Shown: positions 1 to 7,739, numbered from the stretch's first letter. The stretch is 15,594 nucleotides of DNA from Porticoccus sp965660005 (GCF_965660005.1 NZ_CBFHYF010000039.1:1-15594), one strand, 5' to 3'. Notes: generated by a model from the letters alone, not told the origin. Numbers and translations are program-made.

Positions 1-350
1 TCTGGCGCCGCAAGCCGCGGCAACCCGTGTTGGTACATTCCGATCAGGGTAGCCAATACACGAGCCATGATTGGAGTGACTTTCTCAAGACGCATGGTCT
101 GATGGGCAGCATGAGCCGACGAGGTAACTGTCATGACAATGCTGTTGCTGAAAGTTTCTTTCAGCTGCTAAAGCGAGAACGTATAAAACGGAGAATCTAT
201 CCGACCCGCGAATCCGCCAAGCTGGATATATTTAATTACATTGAGATGTTCTACAACACCAGAAGACAGCATGGTTCCAATGATGGCCTGCCACCGGTAG
301 AGTACGAACGTCAGTATTTTAATGGGGCTGGAAAGTGTCTAGCTAACTAG
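1..350 (+). CDS. IS3-family transposase OrfB, C-terminal part (5' truncated by window edge)
   Basis: This is the C-terminal portion of the DDE integrase-type transposase that cuts and joins IS3-family ends. The frame is open from the first bases of the window (it reads WRRKPRQPVLVHSDQG), so the GTG at 27 is an internal valine codon and not the start. The second catalytic Asp is visible in HSDQGSQY, and the catalytic Glu lies in NCHDNAVAESFFQLLKRE. The following YNTRRQHGSNDGLPPVEYE block is the typical IS3 C-terminal motif. The stop is at 348-350, ten bases before the inferred IS end, which is normal for this family. The first catalytic Asp and the upstream OrfA are outside the window. Nothing here indicates inactivation. 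Confidence 0.93.
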   Translation, partial: WRRKPRQPVLVHSDQGSQYTSHDWSDFLKTHGLMGSMSRRGNCHDNAVAESFFQLLKRERIKRRIYPTRESAKLDIFNYIEMFYNTRRQHGSNDGLPPVEYERQYFNGAGKCLAN

Positions 351-360
351 TGGCGATTCA
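335..360 (+). repeat. Putative right terminal inverted repeat of the IS3-family element
   Basis: The 26 bases end in GTGGCGATTCA and overlap the last codons of the transposase gene. The terminal CA and the internal GTCTAG are in keeping with IS3-family termini. The partner repeat would be upstream of the window, so pairing cannot be tested here. Confidence 0.5.
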
Positions 361-594
361 CCCCGCGATGGCAACATCGTCGCAATAGAATCAAGCATTA
401 ACCTCATCGATATGCTTGACGACAGTGAAACGACTATCACCGTTGTGCTGCCTGGTGATAGCGATCCATCGCAAGGAAAAATCTCCGTTCTTTCCCCTTT
501 GGGCTCTGCCCTGCTAGGTAAAAAACACGGCGAAACCATCACATTCTTCGTCGGAAACCGTATGAATCGTTTTCGAATTTTGGCTGTAGCGTAA
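361..594 (+). pseudogene. rnk: Rnk/GreA-type C-terminal domain gene, 5' part lost to IS insertion
   Basis: The reading frame is open across the IS end (from about 343) and continues to the TAA at 592-594. The encoded stretch has the C-terminal FKBP-like domain of the Rnk/GreA/GreB group, which binds RNA polymerase near the secondary channel. The diagnostic part is VLPGDSDPSQGKISVLSPLG followed by SALLGKKHGE, matching the family pattern of a VxPxxADPxxGKISVxSPxGxALLGxxxGD core. The 'LPGDSDP' and 'LSPLGSALLG' wording favours Rnk (regulator of nucleoside diphosphate kinase) over GreA, but a remnant of this size cannot settle it. The N-terminal coiled coil is missing. The only internal ATG (412) would give a 60-residue fragment lacking the first strand of the domain. 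The simplest reading is a gene split by the upstream IS. Confidence 0.75.
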
Positions 595-751
595 AAATTT
601 TCACAGATATGGAGGGAAATAATCATGCAGTCTTTTACAGGCCGCTCATAGTTGAGAATAAACAGCCAGACTGAGTTTTTATTTTCCTCTATCGCCTTAT
701 GCGGCAGTCAATTTTTGCTTATATTCGATCAACAGAACGATGGAGACTAAC

Positions 752-871
752 ATGAGTAAGAGCAAAGTGAGTAAGAGCAAAATTCAAGCGGGTAGCAAAA
801 AACCGCCCCAAAAAACGCTGAAAGAAAAACCTAAAGAAAAGAAAGAAAAGGAAACCATCTCAAGTAGTTAA
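752..871 (+). CDS. Small lysine-rich hypothetical protein (39 aa)
   Basis: An ATG at 752 with GGAG six bases upstream opens a 39-codon frame ending in TAA at 869-871. The product is strongly basic and low in complexity: MSKSKVSKSK, then a KKPPQKTLKEKPKEKKEKE tract, with no hydrophobic segment. It is probably a small disordered, nucleic-acid-binding-like or ribosome-associated peptide, but I cannot assign a function. A good ribosome binding site, a standalone position and a strong terminator just downstream argue that it is real. Oddly, the first 15 bases (752-766) are repeated almost perfectly at 767-781, differing only in the first base (ATG versus GTG), so the N-terminus is a tandem duplication. 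Confidence 0.6.
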   Translation: MSKSKVSKSKIQAGSKKPPQKTLKEKPKEKKEKETISSS

Positions 872-879
872 CTGGTAGC

Positions 880-915
880 GAGCAGGGGTGCCTGGCACCC
901 CTGCTCTATCTTGTT
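880..915 (+). terminator. Rho-independent terminator after the lysine-rich small gene
   Basis: Bases 880-906 form a perfect 12-bp stem (GAGCAGGGGTGC paired with GCACCCCTGCTC) around a three-base CTG loop. A moderately T-rich tail, TATCTTGTT, follows. It lies eight bases after the stop codon of the 39-aa gene, which fits termination of that transcript. The T tract is interrupted, so efficiency is uncertain. Confidence 0.75.
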
Positions 916-1104
916 CCTGTCTCAGCCAAAAAAAGTGTCCGTAATACTCCCTTGTTATTTTCCAAAGTTAATAGCAACCGTCAAAATTGCTTGTAACAAA
1001 ACCATTCATTGCCCATCTTATTGGTATTGCTGAATCACAAGTTTGTGGCAGTCCAGCGACTGGCCGCAAACGAGTCTGAACTCAAACACTGAAAGGAATG
1101 CCCT

Positions 1105-3270
1105 GTGCATAGAACCACCAAGAAGCTGATGATTGTCGCCGCTGTGGTTATCGCGATGGCAGCGTATTTCTTCCTCGATCTCGGGCGATATCTGAATCTG
1201 GCTTACTTGCAACAACAACTGGACATGATCCATAGCTTCTATGCGGAAAACCGGCTGTTTGGCTGGCTAATTTTTCTGGCGGTGTATGTGGTCGTGACCG
1301 CGCTGTCGATTCCCGGCGCGGCTGTCATGACGTTGGCGGGCGGCGCCATTTTCGGGTTTGTCACCGGATTGGTGCTTGTCTCTTTCGCTTCGGCCATGGG
1401 GGCCGCTCTCGCCTTTCTGGTGGCCCGTTATCTGTTAAGGGATTGGGTGCAACAACGTTTTGGCGACCGACTCAAAACCATCAACCAGGGCATAGAAAAA
1501 GACGGCGCTTTTTATCTGTTTACCCTGCGGCTGGTGCCGGTCTTTCCATTCTTTCTGATCAACCTGGTGATGGCGCTCACGCCTCTGAAAACCTGGACTT
1601 TCTACTGGATCAGCCAGGTGGGAATGTTGGCGGGCACTGCCGTCTATATCAACGCGGGCACCCAGGTGGCCCAGTTGCAAAGTGCCGGGGATATTCTCTC
1701 CCCCGGACTGATCGGCGCCTTTGTACTGCTGGGCCTGTTCCCCTGGATGGTTCGCGTCATCCTTGCTCCCCTGCAGCGGGCGAAAGTCTATCGAGGCTGG
1801 GAAAAACCAAAACATTTTGACCGCAATTTGATCGTTATCGGCGCCGGCTCCGGTGGTCTGGTGAGCGCTTATATCGGCGCCACCGTCAAAGCCAGCGTGA
1901 CCCTCGTGGAGAAGGAGCGCATGGGCGGCGACTGCCTAAATACCGGCTGCGTCCCCTCAAAGGCCCTGATCAAAAGCGCCCAGGTGGCCTCAATGGCCAG
2001 CCACAGCCCTGACTATGGCCTGAAACCCCTGCAACCGGAAGCCGATTTCGCCGCGGTCATGGATCGTATCCAGAGGGTGATTGCTGCCATTGAACCCCAC
2101 GATTCGGTGGCGCGCTACAGTCAGTTGGGAGTGGACTGCCACCAAGGCAGCGCGCGGCTGCTGTCGCCCTGGGAAGTGGAAATCACCGGCAACGAAGGTA
2201 CCCAAACCCTGACGGCACGCAATATCATTATCGCCAGCGGCGCAGGCCCCCTGGTCCCACCCTTCCCCGGACTGGAACAGATCGATTACCTCACCACCGA
2301 AACCCTGTGGAAAGTTCGCGACAATCCGGACCGCCTGTTGATTCTCGGCGGTGGCCCCATCGGCTGCGAACTGGCCCAGTCCTTCGTCCGCCTGGGCACC
2401 TCTGTCACCCAGGTGGAAATGCTGCCCCGCATTTTGCCCAGGGAAGACGAGGATGCCGCCGAGCTGGTGGCCAATGCCCTGCGGCGGGATGGTGTCAATC
2501 TTTTACTGGAACACAAAGCCGACCACTTTGCCGTGGAGGGCGGCGACAAGGTGCTCTATGCCGAGTATAAGGGCGAAAGTGTGCGCCTGGTGTTTGACCA
2601 GATTCTGATCGCCATTGGCCGGAAAGCCAATACCGACGGACTGGGGCTGGAAACACTGCGTATAACGACCAATAAAAATGGCACCATTGCCCTCAACGCC
2701 TTTCTACAAACCCGCTTCCCCAACATCTACGCCGTCGGCGATGTGGCGGGACCCTACCAGTTCACCCACACCGCAGCCCATCAGGCCTGGTATGCGGCGG
2801 TGAATGCGCTGTTTGGTCGCTTTAAAAAATTCAGAGTGGATTACTCGGTGATTCCCTGGGCCACCTTCACCAGCCCGGAAGTGGCGCGGGTCGGGCTCAA
2901 CGAACAGGATGCCTTTGAGCAGGGCGTCGCATTCGAGGTGACCCGCTACGGCATCGATGATCTGGACCGGGCCATCGCCGACGGCAGTGCCGAGGGTTTC
3001 GTCAAGGTGCTGACCCGACCCGGCTCAGACCGCATACTCGGGGTGACGATTGTCGGCGCTCACGCCGGGGATCTGATTGCGGAGTATGTGCTGGCGATGA
3101 AACACGGCCTCGGCCTCAACAAGATTCTGGGCACCATCCATATCTACCCAACTCTAGCGGAGGCCAACAAATTTGCCGCGGGGGAGTGGAAAAAAGCCCA
3201 TGCCCCACAGGGGCTATTGAAGCTGGTGGAGCACTACCACCGCTGGCAGCGCCGGGGTCAGGATCAATAA
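1105..3270 (+). CDS. VTT/DedA-like membrane domain fused to mercuric-reductase-like FAD oxidoreductase
   Basis: The 721-residue protein has two parts. Residues about 1-220 form a multi-helix TVP38/TMEM64-type (SNARE-associated/VTT, DedA-like) domain, with PGAAVMTLAGGAIFG near residue 71 and RLVPVFPFFLINLVMALTP near 152. From about residue 240 follows a class I pyridine-nucleotide-disulfide oxidoreductase: FAD-binding GAGSGG at 246, redox-active pair Cys277/Cys282 in GGDCLNTGCVPSKAL, NAD(P)H-binding GGGPIG near 415, FAD-contacting AVGDVAG at 543-549, and a C-terminal dimerisation domain. The usual catalytic His before Pro is Tyr681 (HIYPT), as in mercuric reductases. No C-terminal vicinal Cys pair exists, so Hg(II) reduction is doubtful; a membrane-tethered thiol or quinone redox role is inference. 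The GTG start is chosen because AAGGA lies seven bases upstream. The gene stands alone and converges on the ABC-F gene. Confidence 0.92.
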   Translation: MHRTTKKLMIVAAVVIAMAAYFFLDLGRYLNLAYLQQQLDMIHSFYAENRLFGWLIFLAVYVVVTALSIPGAAVMTLAGGAIFGFVTGLVLVSFASAMGAALAFLVARYLLRDWVQQRFGDRLKTINQGIEKDGAFYLFTLRLVPVFPFFLINLVMALTPLKTWTFYWISQVGMLAGTAVYINAGTQVAQLQSAGDILSPGLIGAFVLLGLFPWMVRVILAPLQRAKVYRGWEKPKHFDRNLIVIGAGSGGLVSAYIGATVKASVTLVEKERMGGDCLNTGCVPSKALIKSAQVASMASHSPDYGLKPLQPEADFAAVMDRIQRVIAAIEPHDSVARYSQLGVDCHQGSARLLSPWEVEITGNEGTQTLTARNIIIASGAGPLVPPFPGLEQIDYLTTETLWKVRDNPDRLLILGGGPIGCELAQSFVRLGTSVTQVEMLPRILPREDEDAAELVANALRRDGVNLLLEHKADHFAVEGGDKVLYAEYKGESVRLVFDQILIAIGRKANTDGLGLETLRITTNKNGTIALNAFLQTRFPNIYAVGDVAGPYQFTHTAAHQAWYAAVNALFGRFKKFRVDYSVIPWATFTSPEVARVGLNEQDAFEQGVAFEVTRYGIDDLDRAIADGSAEGFVKVLTRPGSDRILGVTIVGAHAGDLIAEYVLAMKHGLGLNKILGTIHIYPTLAEANKFAAGEWKKAHAPQGLLKLVEHYHRWQRRGQDQ

Positions 3271-3325
3271 GGGGGGCTTTTTAATTGACGCGAATCTGCC
3301 TGGGAGAAGCGGCCTGCCCAATAAA

Positions 3326-4939
3326 TCAGCGTGAACCCACGGCTTTACCCATGGGTTCCTGACTGGCCAGATATTCCTCGTAGGTGCCCTGAAAATCGAC
3401 CAGCGCGTGTCCCTTGATTTCAATCACACGGGTCGCCAGAGACGAGACAAATTCACGGTCGTGGCTGACAAAGATCAGCGTGCCGTCGTAATGCTCCAGT
3501 GCCATATTCAGCGCTTCAATCGCCTCGATATCGAGGTGGTTGGTGGGCTCGTCAAGCAGCAACACATTGGCATCGGTCATCATCAGCTTGCCGAACAACA
3601 GGCGATTTTTTTCTCCACCGGAGCAGACCCGGGCTTTCTTGTTGAAATCATCCGCACTGAACAGCAAACGACCGAGCGTGGCTCGGACGATCTGGTCGTC
3701 ATGACGGGGTTTTCGCCACTGGCTCATCCAGTCAAACAGCGTCAGATCACAATCGAAATCCCCTGTGCTATCCTGGGGACAATAACCGAGCTCCGCGTTC
3801 TCAGCCCACTTGATTTTGCCGTGGTCGGGCGTCAGCTCGTTCATAAGGCAACGCAATAACGTGGTTTTACCGGCACCATTTTCGCCGATAATGGCCAATC
3901 TGGCGCCCGCCTCCAATATCAGGTTACCTTTGCTGAACAACGGCTCACCATCAAAGCCGTGGCCGAGATTTTCCAGAATCAGGGCCTGGCGGTGAAGTTT
4001 TTTCTCCTGCCTGAAGCGAAGGTAGGGGCTCATCCGGCTGGAGGCCTTCACTTCATCGAGCTTGATTTTTTCGATCTGCTTGGCTCTGGATGTCGCCTGC
4101 TTGGCCTTTGATGCGTTAGCCGAGAAGCGGCTGACAAATTGCTGCAAATCGGCAATCTGCGCCGATTTTTTAGCATTCTCGGACTGCAGGCGTTCCCTGG
4201 CCATGGTCGATGCCGTCATGAAGTCATCGTAGTTACCCGGGTAGAGGCGCAGCTCACCGTAATCGATATCGGCCATATGCGTACAAATGGCATTCAGAAA
4301 ATGGCGGTCGTGGGAAATGATCACCATGGTGCTCTTGCGCTCGTTGATGACCCCTTCCAACCAGCGAATGGTGTTGATATCGAGGTTGTTGGTGGGCTCA
4401 TCCAGCAGCAGAATATCCGGGTCGGAAAACAGCGCCTGGGCCAGCAGAACCCGCAATTTCAGACCGGGTGCCACTTCGCTCATGGGACCCTGATGCAATT
4501 CCTCGGCAATACCCGCACCAAGCAAAAATTCACCGGCTCTGCTCTCGGCGGTATAACCATCCATTTCGGCAAAGCGGGCTTCCAGCTCTGCTACTTTCAT
4601 GCCGTCGGCATCAGTCATCTCTACCAGGCTGTAGATCCGGTCGCGCTCCCGTTTGACATCCCACAGTTCTGTATGGCCCATGATGACCGTATCGATCACC
4701 CGGTATTTTTCAAAGGCAAATTGATCCTGATGCAGCTTACCAACCCGCTCATTCGGGGTAATTGACACATTCCCGACGGTGGGCACAAGGCTGCCGTCCA
4801 GAATCTTCATGAAGGTGGATTTACCACAGCCATTGGCACCAATCAGGCCATAGCGGTTACCTTCACCGAATTTAACGGAGATATTTTCAAACAGCGGCTT
4901 GGCGCCAAACTGCATGGTGATGTTTGCGGTCGAGATCAA
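3326..4939 (-). CDS. ybiT: ABC-F ribosome-associated ATPase, YbiT type
   Basis: This is a soluble twin-ATPase ABC-F protein. The family binds the ribosomal E site and modulates translation; it is not a transporter. Counting from the TTG start, Walker A motifs are GANGCGKST at 34-42 and GENGAGKTT at 352-360. Signature motifs are SEVAPG near 154 and CSGGEK near 439, and Walker B blocks are LLLDEPTNNLD near 177 and LLLDEPTNHLD near 460. The charged linker between domains (about 240-300, with FVSRFSANASKAKQATSRAKQ) and the N-terminus NITMQFGAKPLFENISVKFG closely resemble E. coli YbiT. I chose TTG at 4939 because AGGA lies seven bases upstream and the resulting 537 residues match the roughly 530 of YbiT. 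The farther ATG at 5014 would add 25 residues with no family counterpart. Confidence 0.93.
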   Translation of the reverse strand: MISTANITMQFGAKPLFENISVKFGEGNRYGLIGANGCGKSTFMKILDGSLVPTVGNVSITPNERVGKLHQDQFAFEKYRVIDTVIMGHTELWDVKRERDRIYSLVEMTDADGMKVAELEARFAEMDGYTAESRAGEFLLGAGIAEELHQGPMSEVAPGLKLRVLLAQALFSDPDILLLDEPTNNLDINTIRWLEGVINERKSTMVIISHDRHFLNAICTHMADIDYGELRLYPGNYDDFMTASTMARERLQSENAKKSAQIADLQQFVSRFSANASKAKQATSRAKQIEKIKLDEVKASSRMSPYLRFRQEKKLHRQALILENLGHGFDGEPLFSKGNLILEAGARLAIIGENGAGKTTLLRCLMNELTPDHGKIKWAENAELGYCPQDSTGDFDCDLTLFDWMSQWRKPRHDDQIVRATLGRLLFSADDFNKKARVCSGGEKNRLLFGKLMMTDANVLLLDEPTNHLDIEAIEALNMALEHYDGTLIFVSHDREFVSSLATRVIEIKGHALVDFQGTYEEYLASQEPMGKAVGSR

Positions 4940-4993
4940 GGGAATATCCTGGGCGCGATAAAACAAAAAAAGATGGTGTAACGAAGGCTGCGG

Positions 4994-5022
4994 ACTATAC
5001 GCAGTTGTCAGCAATACGTCGA
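4994..5022 (-). promoter_or_regulatory. Candidate sigma-70 promoter for the ABC-F gene
   Basis: On the minus strand TCGACG (4 of 6 matches to TTGACA) is separated by exactly 17 bases from TATAGT (5 of 6 matches to TATAAT). It sits about 55 bases upstream of the TTG start of the ybiT-like gene. This is pattern matching by eye; the -35 is weak. Confidence 0.35.
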
Positions 5023-5115
5023 GAGCTGGCAGAAAATATTTATAAAAAACAAGGAGGTTTAATGATTTTGCACTATCGCCACCAGACTGAACAGGCCTTG
5101 TTCATTGGCTATGGG

Positions 5116-5973
5116 TTAATCGATCTCCTCTGCATCGCGACGACGCTGCTGGCGCTCCTCCTCTTCACTGAGGGCGTAGCTAATCACCTCCAGAACTTCT
5201 GCCACATCGGCATTTTGCAGATCTTCTGCAAAACGGCCGGACAATGGCACATCGGGGTGTAAATCACCCACCTCATAGAGCGCCCAGATTTCCTTGCCAA
5301 ACCGGGTGTCCAGCAATTCGGGGGCAAACCGGGCGTAATAGTCGGTAATTTTCTGAACATCCCGCTCAAGCATGTATGCCGCGTGATTATTGGCGGATGC
5401 ATCAACCGCCTGAGGGAGGTCAATGATCACCGGGCCATACGCGTCCTGTAACACATTGAATTCAGACAGATCGCCGTGCACCAGCCCGGCACAGAGCATG
5501 CGCACGACCTGGCGCATCAGCACAGCATGACCCACCAGGGCCTGCTGGCTGGTCATGGTGATTTCACTGAGTCGTGGCGCCACATCGCCCTCGCTGTCAG
5601 TGATCAACTCCATCAGCAATACCCCATCGACACAACCGAAAGGTTCCGGGACCCTCACTCCGGCAGCAGCCAGGCGATACAACGCTGAAACTTCGGCATT
5701 CTGCCAGGTTTCCTCCTGTTGCTCGCGGCCGTAACGGGTGCCTTTTTCCATGGCTCTGGCACGGCGCCCACTGCGCACCTTACGACCTTCCTGGTATTGC
5801 ACTGCTTTTTTGAAGCTGCGTTTATCCGCTTCCTTGTAAACTTTTGCACAACGGATTTGCCCGCCACAGCGCACCATGTAGACGGCTGCCTCTTTACCGC
5901 TCATCATCTGCCGAATGACCTCATCCACCAGACCATCATCAACCAGGGGCTGTAAACGCTTCGGAATTTTCAT
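5116..5973 (-). CDS. RIO-type serine protein kinase (PA4780-like)
   Basis: This 285-residue soluble protein has the reduced RIO kinase fold. Visible motifs are the nucleotide loop SGKEAAVY at 25-32, the ATP-anchoring Lys44 in CAKVYK, the catalytic loop LVHGDLSEFNVL with Asp168 and Asn173, and the metal-binding Asp185 in IIDLPQ, which replaces DFG as in other RIO proteins. All catalytic residues are therefore present. Bacterial RIO proteins of this type are described as serine kinases; their substrates are mostly unknown. The ATG start has AAGG four bases upstream. The C-terminus is acidic and basic (SEEEERQQRRRDAEEID) and probably disordered. The gene lies between the Mrp operon (80 bases upstream) and the ABC-F gene (same strand, about 175 bases downstream), so it may share transcripts with either. 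Confidence 0.92.
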   Translation of the reverse strand: MKIPKRLQPLVDDGLVDEVIRQMMSGKEAAVYMVRCGGQIRCAKVYKEADKRSFKKAVQYQEGRKVRSGRRARAMEKGTRYGREQQEETWQNAEVSALYRLAAAGVRVPEPFGCVDGVLLMELITDSEGDVAPRLSEITMTSQQALVGHAVLMRQVVRMLCAGLVHGDLSEFNVLQDAYGPVIIDLPQAVDASANNHAAYMLERDVQKITDYYARFAPELLDTRFGKEIWALYEVGDLHPDVPLSGRFAEDLQNADVAEVLEVISYALSEEEERQQRRRDAEEID

Positions 5974-6053
5974 GATGCCTTATAGCATATTTGCCGGGGG
6001 TAAGTTGGTTTCCGTGTAAAACCCGCGCGAAACAGGGAAAAGTTGTGTTGGAC

Positions 6054-7739
6054 TCAATAGATACTGAACAGCAGGAATACAGTAAGCAGTACCACCACCC
6101 AGGTCACGACACTACCCGTTGGCCAGGTGCGTGCCAACATGCCCTCGGGACCATGGTGCCGGCCTATATAGGACCAGATGACAGAAAACACCCGACTCGA
6201 ACCGTTCCGAAAAACCGTATTGAGATCAGTGAGGAGACTGATCAGTCGGTTCATCAGAGACAGGACCAGCCGACGATAGACCCAGTCAAAGTCGAGACTG
6301 ATGGTCAGGGTGCGCCGCATCAACGGCAACAAAGCAAAGAAAGCCAGCCCGGAGAAAAGCAGCAGTTGCAGTTGGGTCACCAGGTGGGATGCTGTATAGG
6401 GCACATAGTCCACTGGATAGGGCAGCAGGCGATAGAGCCACTCCGGGAAAACACCCAGTAAAATACAGCCTGCGGCTAACAAAACCATGGCGGCGCGCAT
6501 ATTCCAGGGCGGATCCTTGGGCCGCAAACCAGAGTCCTTCTGGAAAAACACGAACCAGGGAAACTTGATACCGGCGTGAAGGAAAACACCTGCCGAAGCG
6601 GCCAGCAACAGCAGCCAGACCATCATCAGATGCTGGTCGGCAGCGGACTGGGAAATCATCGACTTGGAGATAAAGCCCGAGGTAAACGGAAATGCCGATA
6701 TCGCCAGGGCACCGATAATACCGCACAGGGCGGTGAGTGGCATCGAGTGGTATAGCCCGCCCAGTTCACTGCACTTGCGGCGACCGGTCATATACAGCAC
6801 CGAACCCGCCGACATCAGCAACAAGGCCTTGTAAATGATATGGGCAAAGGCATGGGCAGACGCACCATTGATGGCCATTTCCGTACCAATACCAATGCCG
6901 CAAACCATGAAGCCCACCTGGTTGACGATAGAGTAGGCCAGAATTCGGCGCATATCGTTTTCCAGCAAGGCATAGATGATGCCGTAGAAAATCATGTAGA
7001 GGCCAATCCAGATCAGGATTTGCTGCCCGGGAAATAACAGGATCAGTGCCAAGACAGCGGTTTTGGTGGTAAAAGCCGATAAAAATACCGTACCACTGGG
7101 ACTGGATTCCGGATACGCATCCGCCAGCCAGGCGGATAACGGCGGCGCGGCAGCATTGATCAGCACACCGATCAGAATCAGCCAGCCATCAATATTGGTC
7201 AACGGAATCGGCTGAATTTCGATGGAACCGGTGTGGACCATCACGCCTTCGATACCGATTTTAAGCAGTACGCCGCCCACCAAATGCATGATGGCATAGC
7301 GGATCCCCGCTTTCCTCGCACCCTCGGTACCGCCACACCACACCACAACAGTGGAAAAAATAGCCATCAGCTCCCAGAACAGGAACATGGTAATCAGATC
7401 CCCGGCAAAGGCAACACCGATTGCCCCTGCTGCATAGGCTTGAGCAGCAGCCAGTTCCCACCACTTCGCCTGACGGAAGGCGAACAGCCCACCAACAAAC
7501 GCCATGATGGCAAAAATAGTCGCAAACAGGCGTCGCAGGGGGCTCGATTCAACCAGCTGTATCTCATAATTGAGAAACTGGGCCGTCATCAGGATGCCGT
7601 CGCCCATCTGCCAGATGGCATAAAGCGTCAACAGCGGTGCACCCAGCACAATCAATGGACGCAACGGTGCCCACATCGGCCCGATCAAAAAAGCGCCGAG
7701 AATGAGAATGAATGCGGGCGGAAAAATTAATTCAAACAT
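6054..7739 (-). CDS. Third Mrp-type antiporter subunit (MrpD/NuoN-like), TM7 lysine missing
   Basis: This 561-residue polytopic inner-membrane protein belongs to the proton-conducting NuoL/M/N and MrpA/D family and is the last gene of the antiporter operon. The TM5 glutamate is present (Glu123 in LFWELMA), as are the TM8 lysine (Lys226 in SAFTTKTAVLAL), the later Lys304 in HIIYKALLLM and Lys392 in GIKFPW. The TM7 lysine and its neighbouring histidine, kept in the two sister subunits (as in CLKLALFPLHLWL), are Asn195 and Ser202 here (LINAAAPPLSAWL). A long C-terminal extension (about 460-561) carries more helices. The start overlaps the preceding small gene by eight bases, which implies translational coupling. 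It may act as a modified or non-pumping subunit, or translocate a different ion; that is inference. Confidence 0.88.
   Translation of the reverse strand: MFELIFPPAFILILGAFLIGPMWAPLRPLIVLGAPLLTLYAIWQMGDGILMTAQFLNYEIQLVESSPLRRLFATIFAIMAFVGGLFAFRQAKWWELAAAQAYAAGAIGVAFAGDLITMFLFWELMAIFSTVVVWCGGTEGARKAGIRYAIMHLVGGVLLKIGIEGVMVHTGSIEIQPIPLTNIDGWLILIGVLINAAAPPLSAWLADAYPESSPSGTVFLSAFTTKTAVLALILLFPGQQILIWIGLYMIFYGIIYALLENDMRRILAYSIVNQVGFMVCGIGIGTEMAINGASAHAFAHIIYKALLLMSAGSVLYMTGRRKCSELGGLYHSMPLTALCGIIGALAISAFPFTSGFISKSMISQSAADQHLMMVWLLLLAASAGVFLHAGIKFPWFVFFQKDSGLRPKDPPWNMRAAMVLLAAGCILLGVFPEWLYRLLPYPVDYVPYTASHLVTQLQLLLFSGLAFFALLPLMRRTLTISLDFDWVYRRLVLSLMNRLISLLTDLNTVFRNGSSRVFSVIWSYIGRHHGPEGMLARTWPTGSVVTWVVVLLTVFLLFSIY

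Larger units (their letters stand above)
1..360 (+). mobile_element. 3' end of an IS3-family insertion sequence (left part outside window)
   Basis: This segment holds the end of a DDE transposase gene followed within 10 bases by a plausible right terminus. The terminal bases, read inwards on the minus strand from 360, start TGAATCGCCAC and contain CTAGACAC, which has the 5'-TG...CA-3' character of IS3-family ends. Directly after 360 the sequence resumes as the interior of an Rnk/GreA-like reading frame, which supports 360 as the insertion junction. The left end and the target-site duplication lie outside the window, so the exact boundary is inferred from the coding discontinuity and the terminal bases. 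Confidence 0.8.

Noticed and set aside
625..651. Eight-codon ORF (MQSFTGRS) with GGAGG upstream, just after the Rnk-like remnant
   Set aside because: The ribosome binding site is good, but the peptide is very short, has no visible partner gene and may be the decayed start of a lost neighbour.
1443..1820. Plus-strand ORF of 125 codons inside the VTT-oxidoreductase gene
   Set aside because: Another frame of a GC-rich real gene; low-complexity composition, no ribosome binding site and no recognisable domain.
1105..3270. Annotation as mercuric reductase
   Set aside because: The CxxxxC motif and MerA-like Tyr are present, but there is no heavy-metal-associated domain, no C-terminal Cys pair and no mer genes nearby.
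3271..3325. Possible bidirectional terminator between the convergent flavoprotein and ABC-F genes
   Set aside because: A GGGGGGCTTTTTAA stretch looks terminator-like, but no complementary stem could be found next to the T run.
4139..4765. Plus-strand ORF of 208 codons antisense to the ABC-F gene
   Set aside because: Long only because it opposes a highly conserved ATPase gene; the translation shows no domain and mirrors the Walker-region codons.
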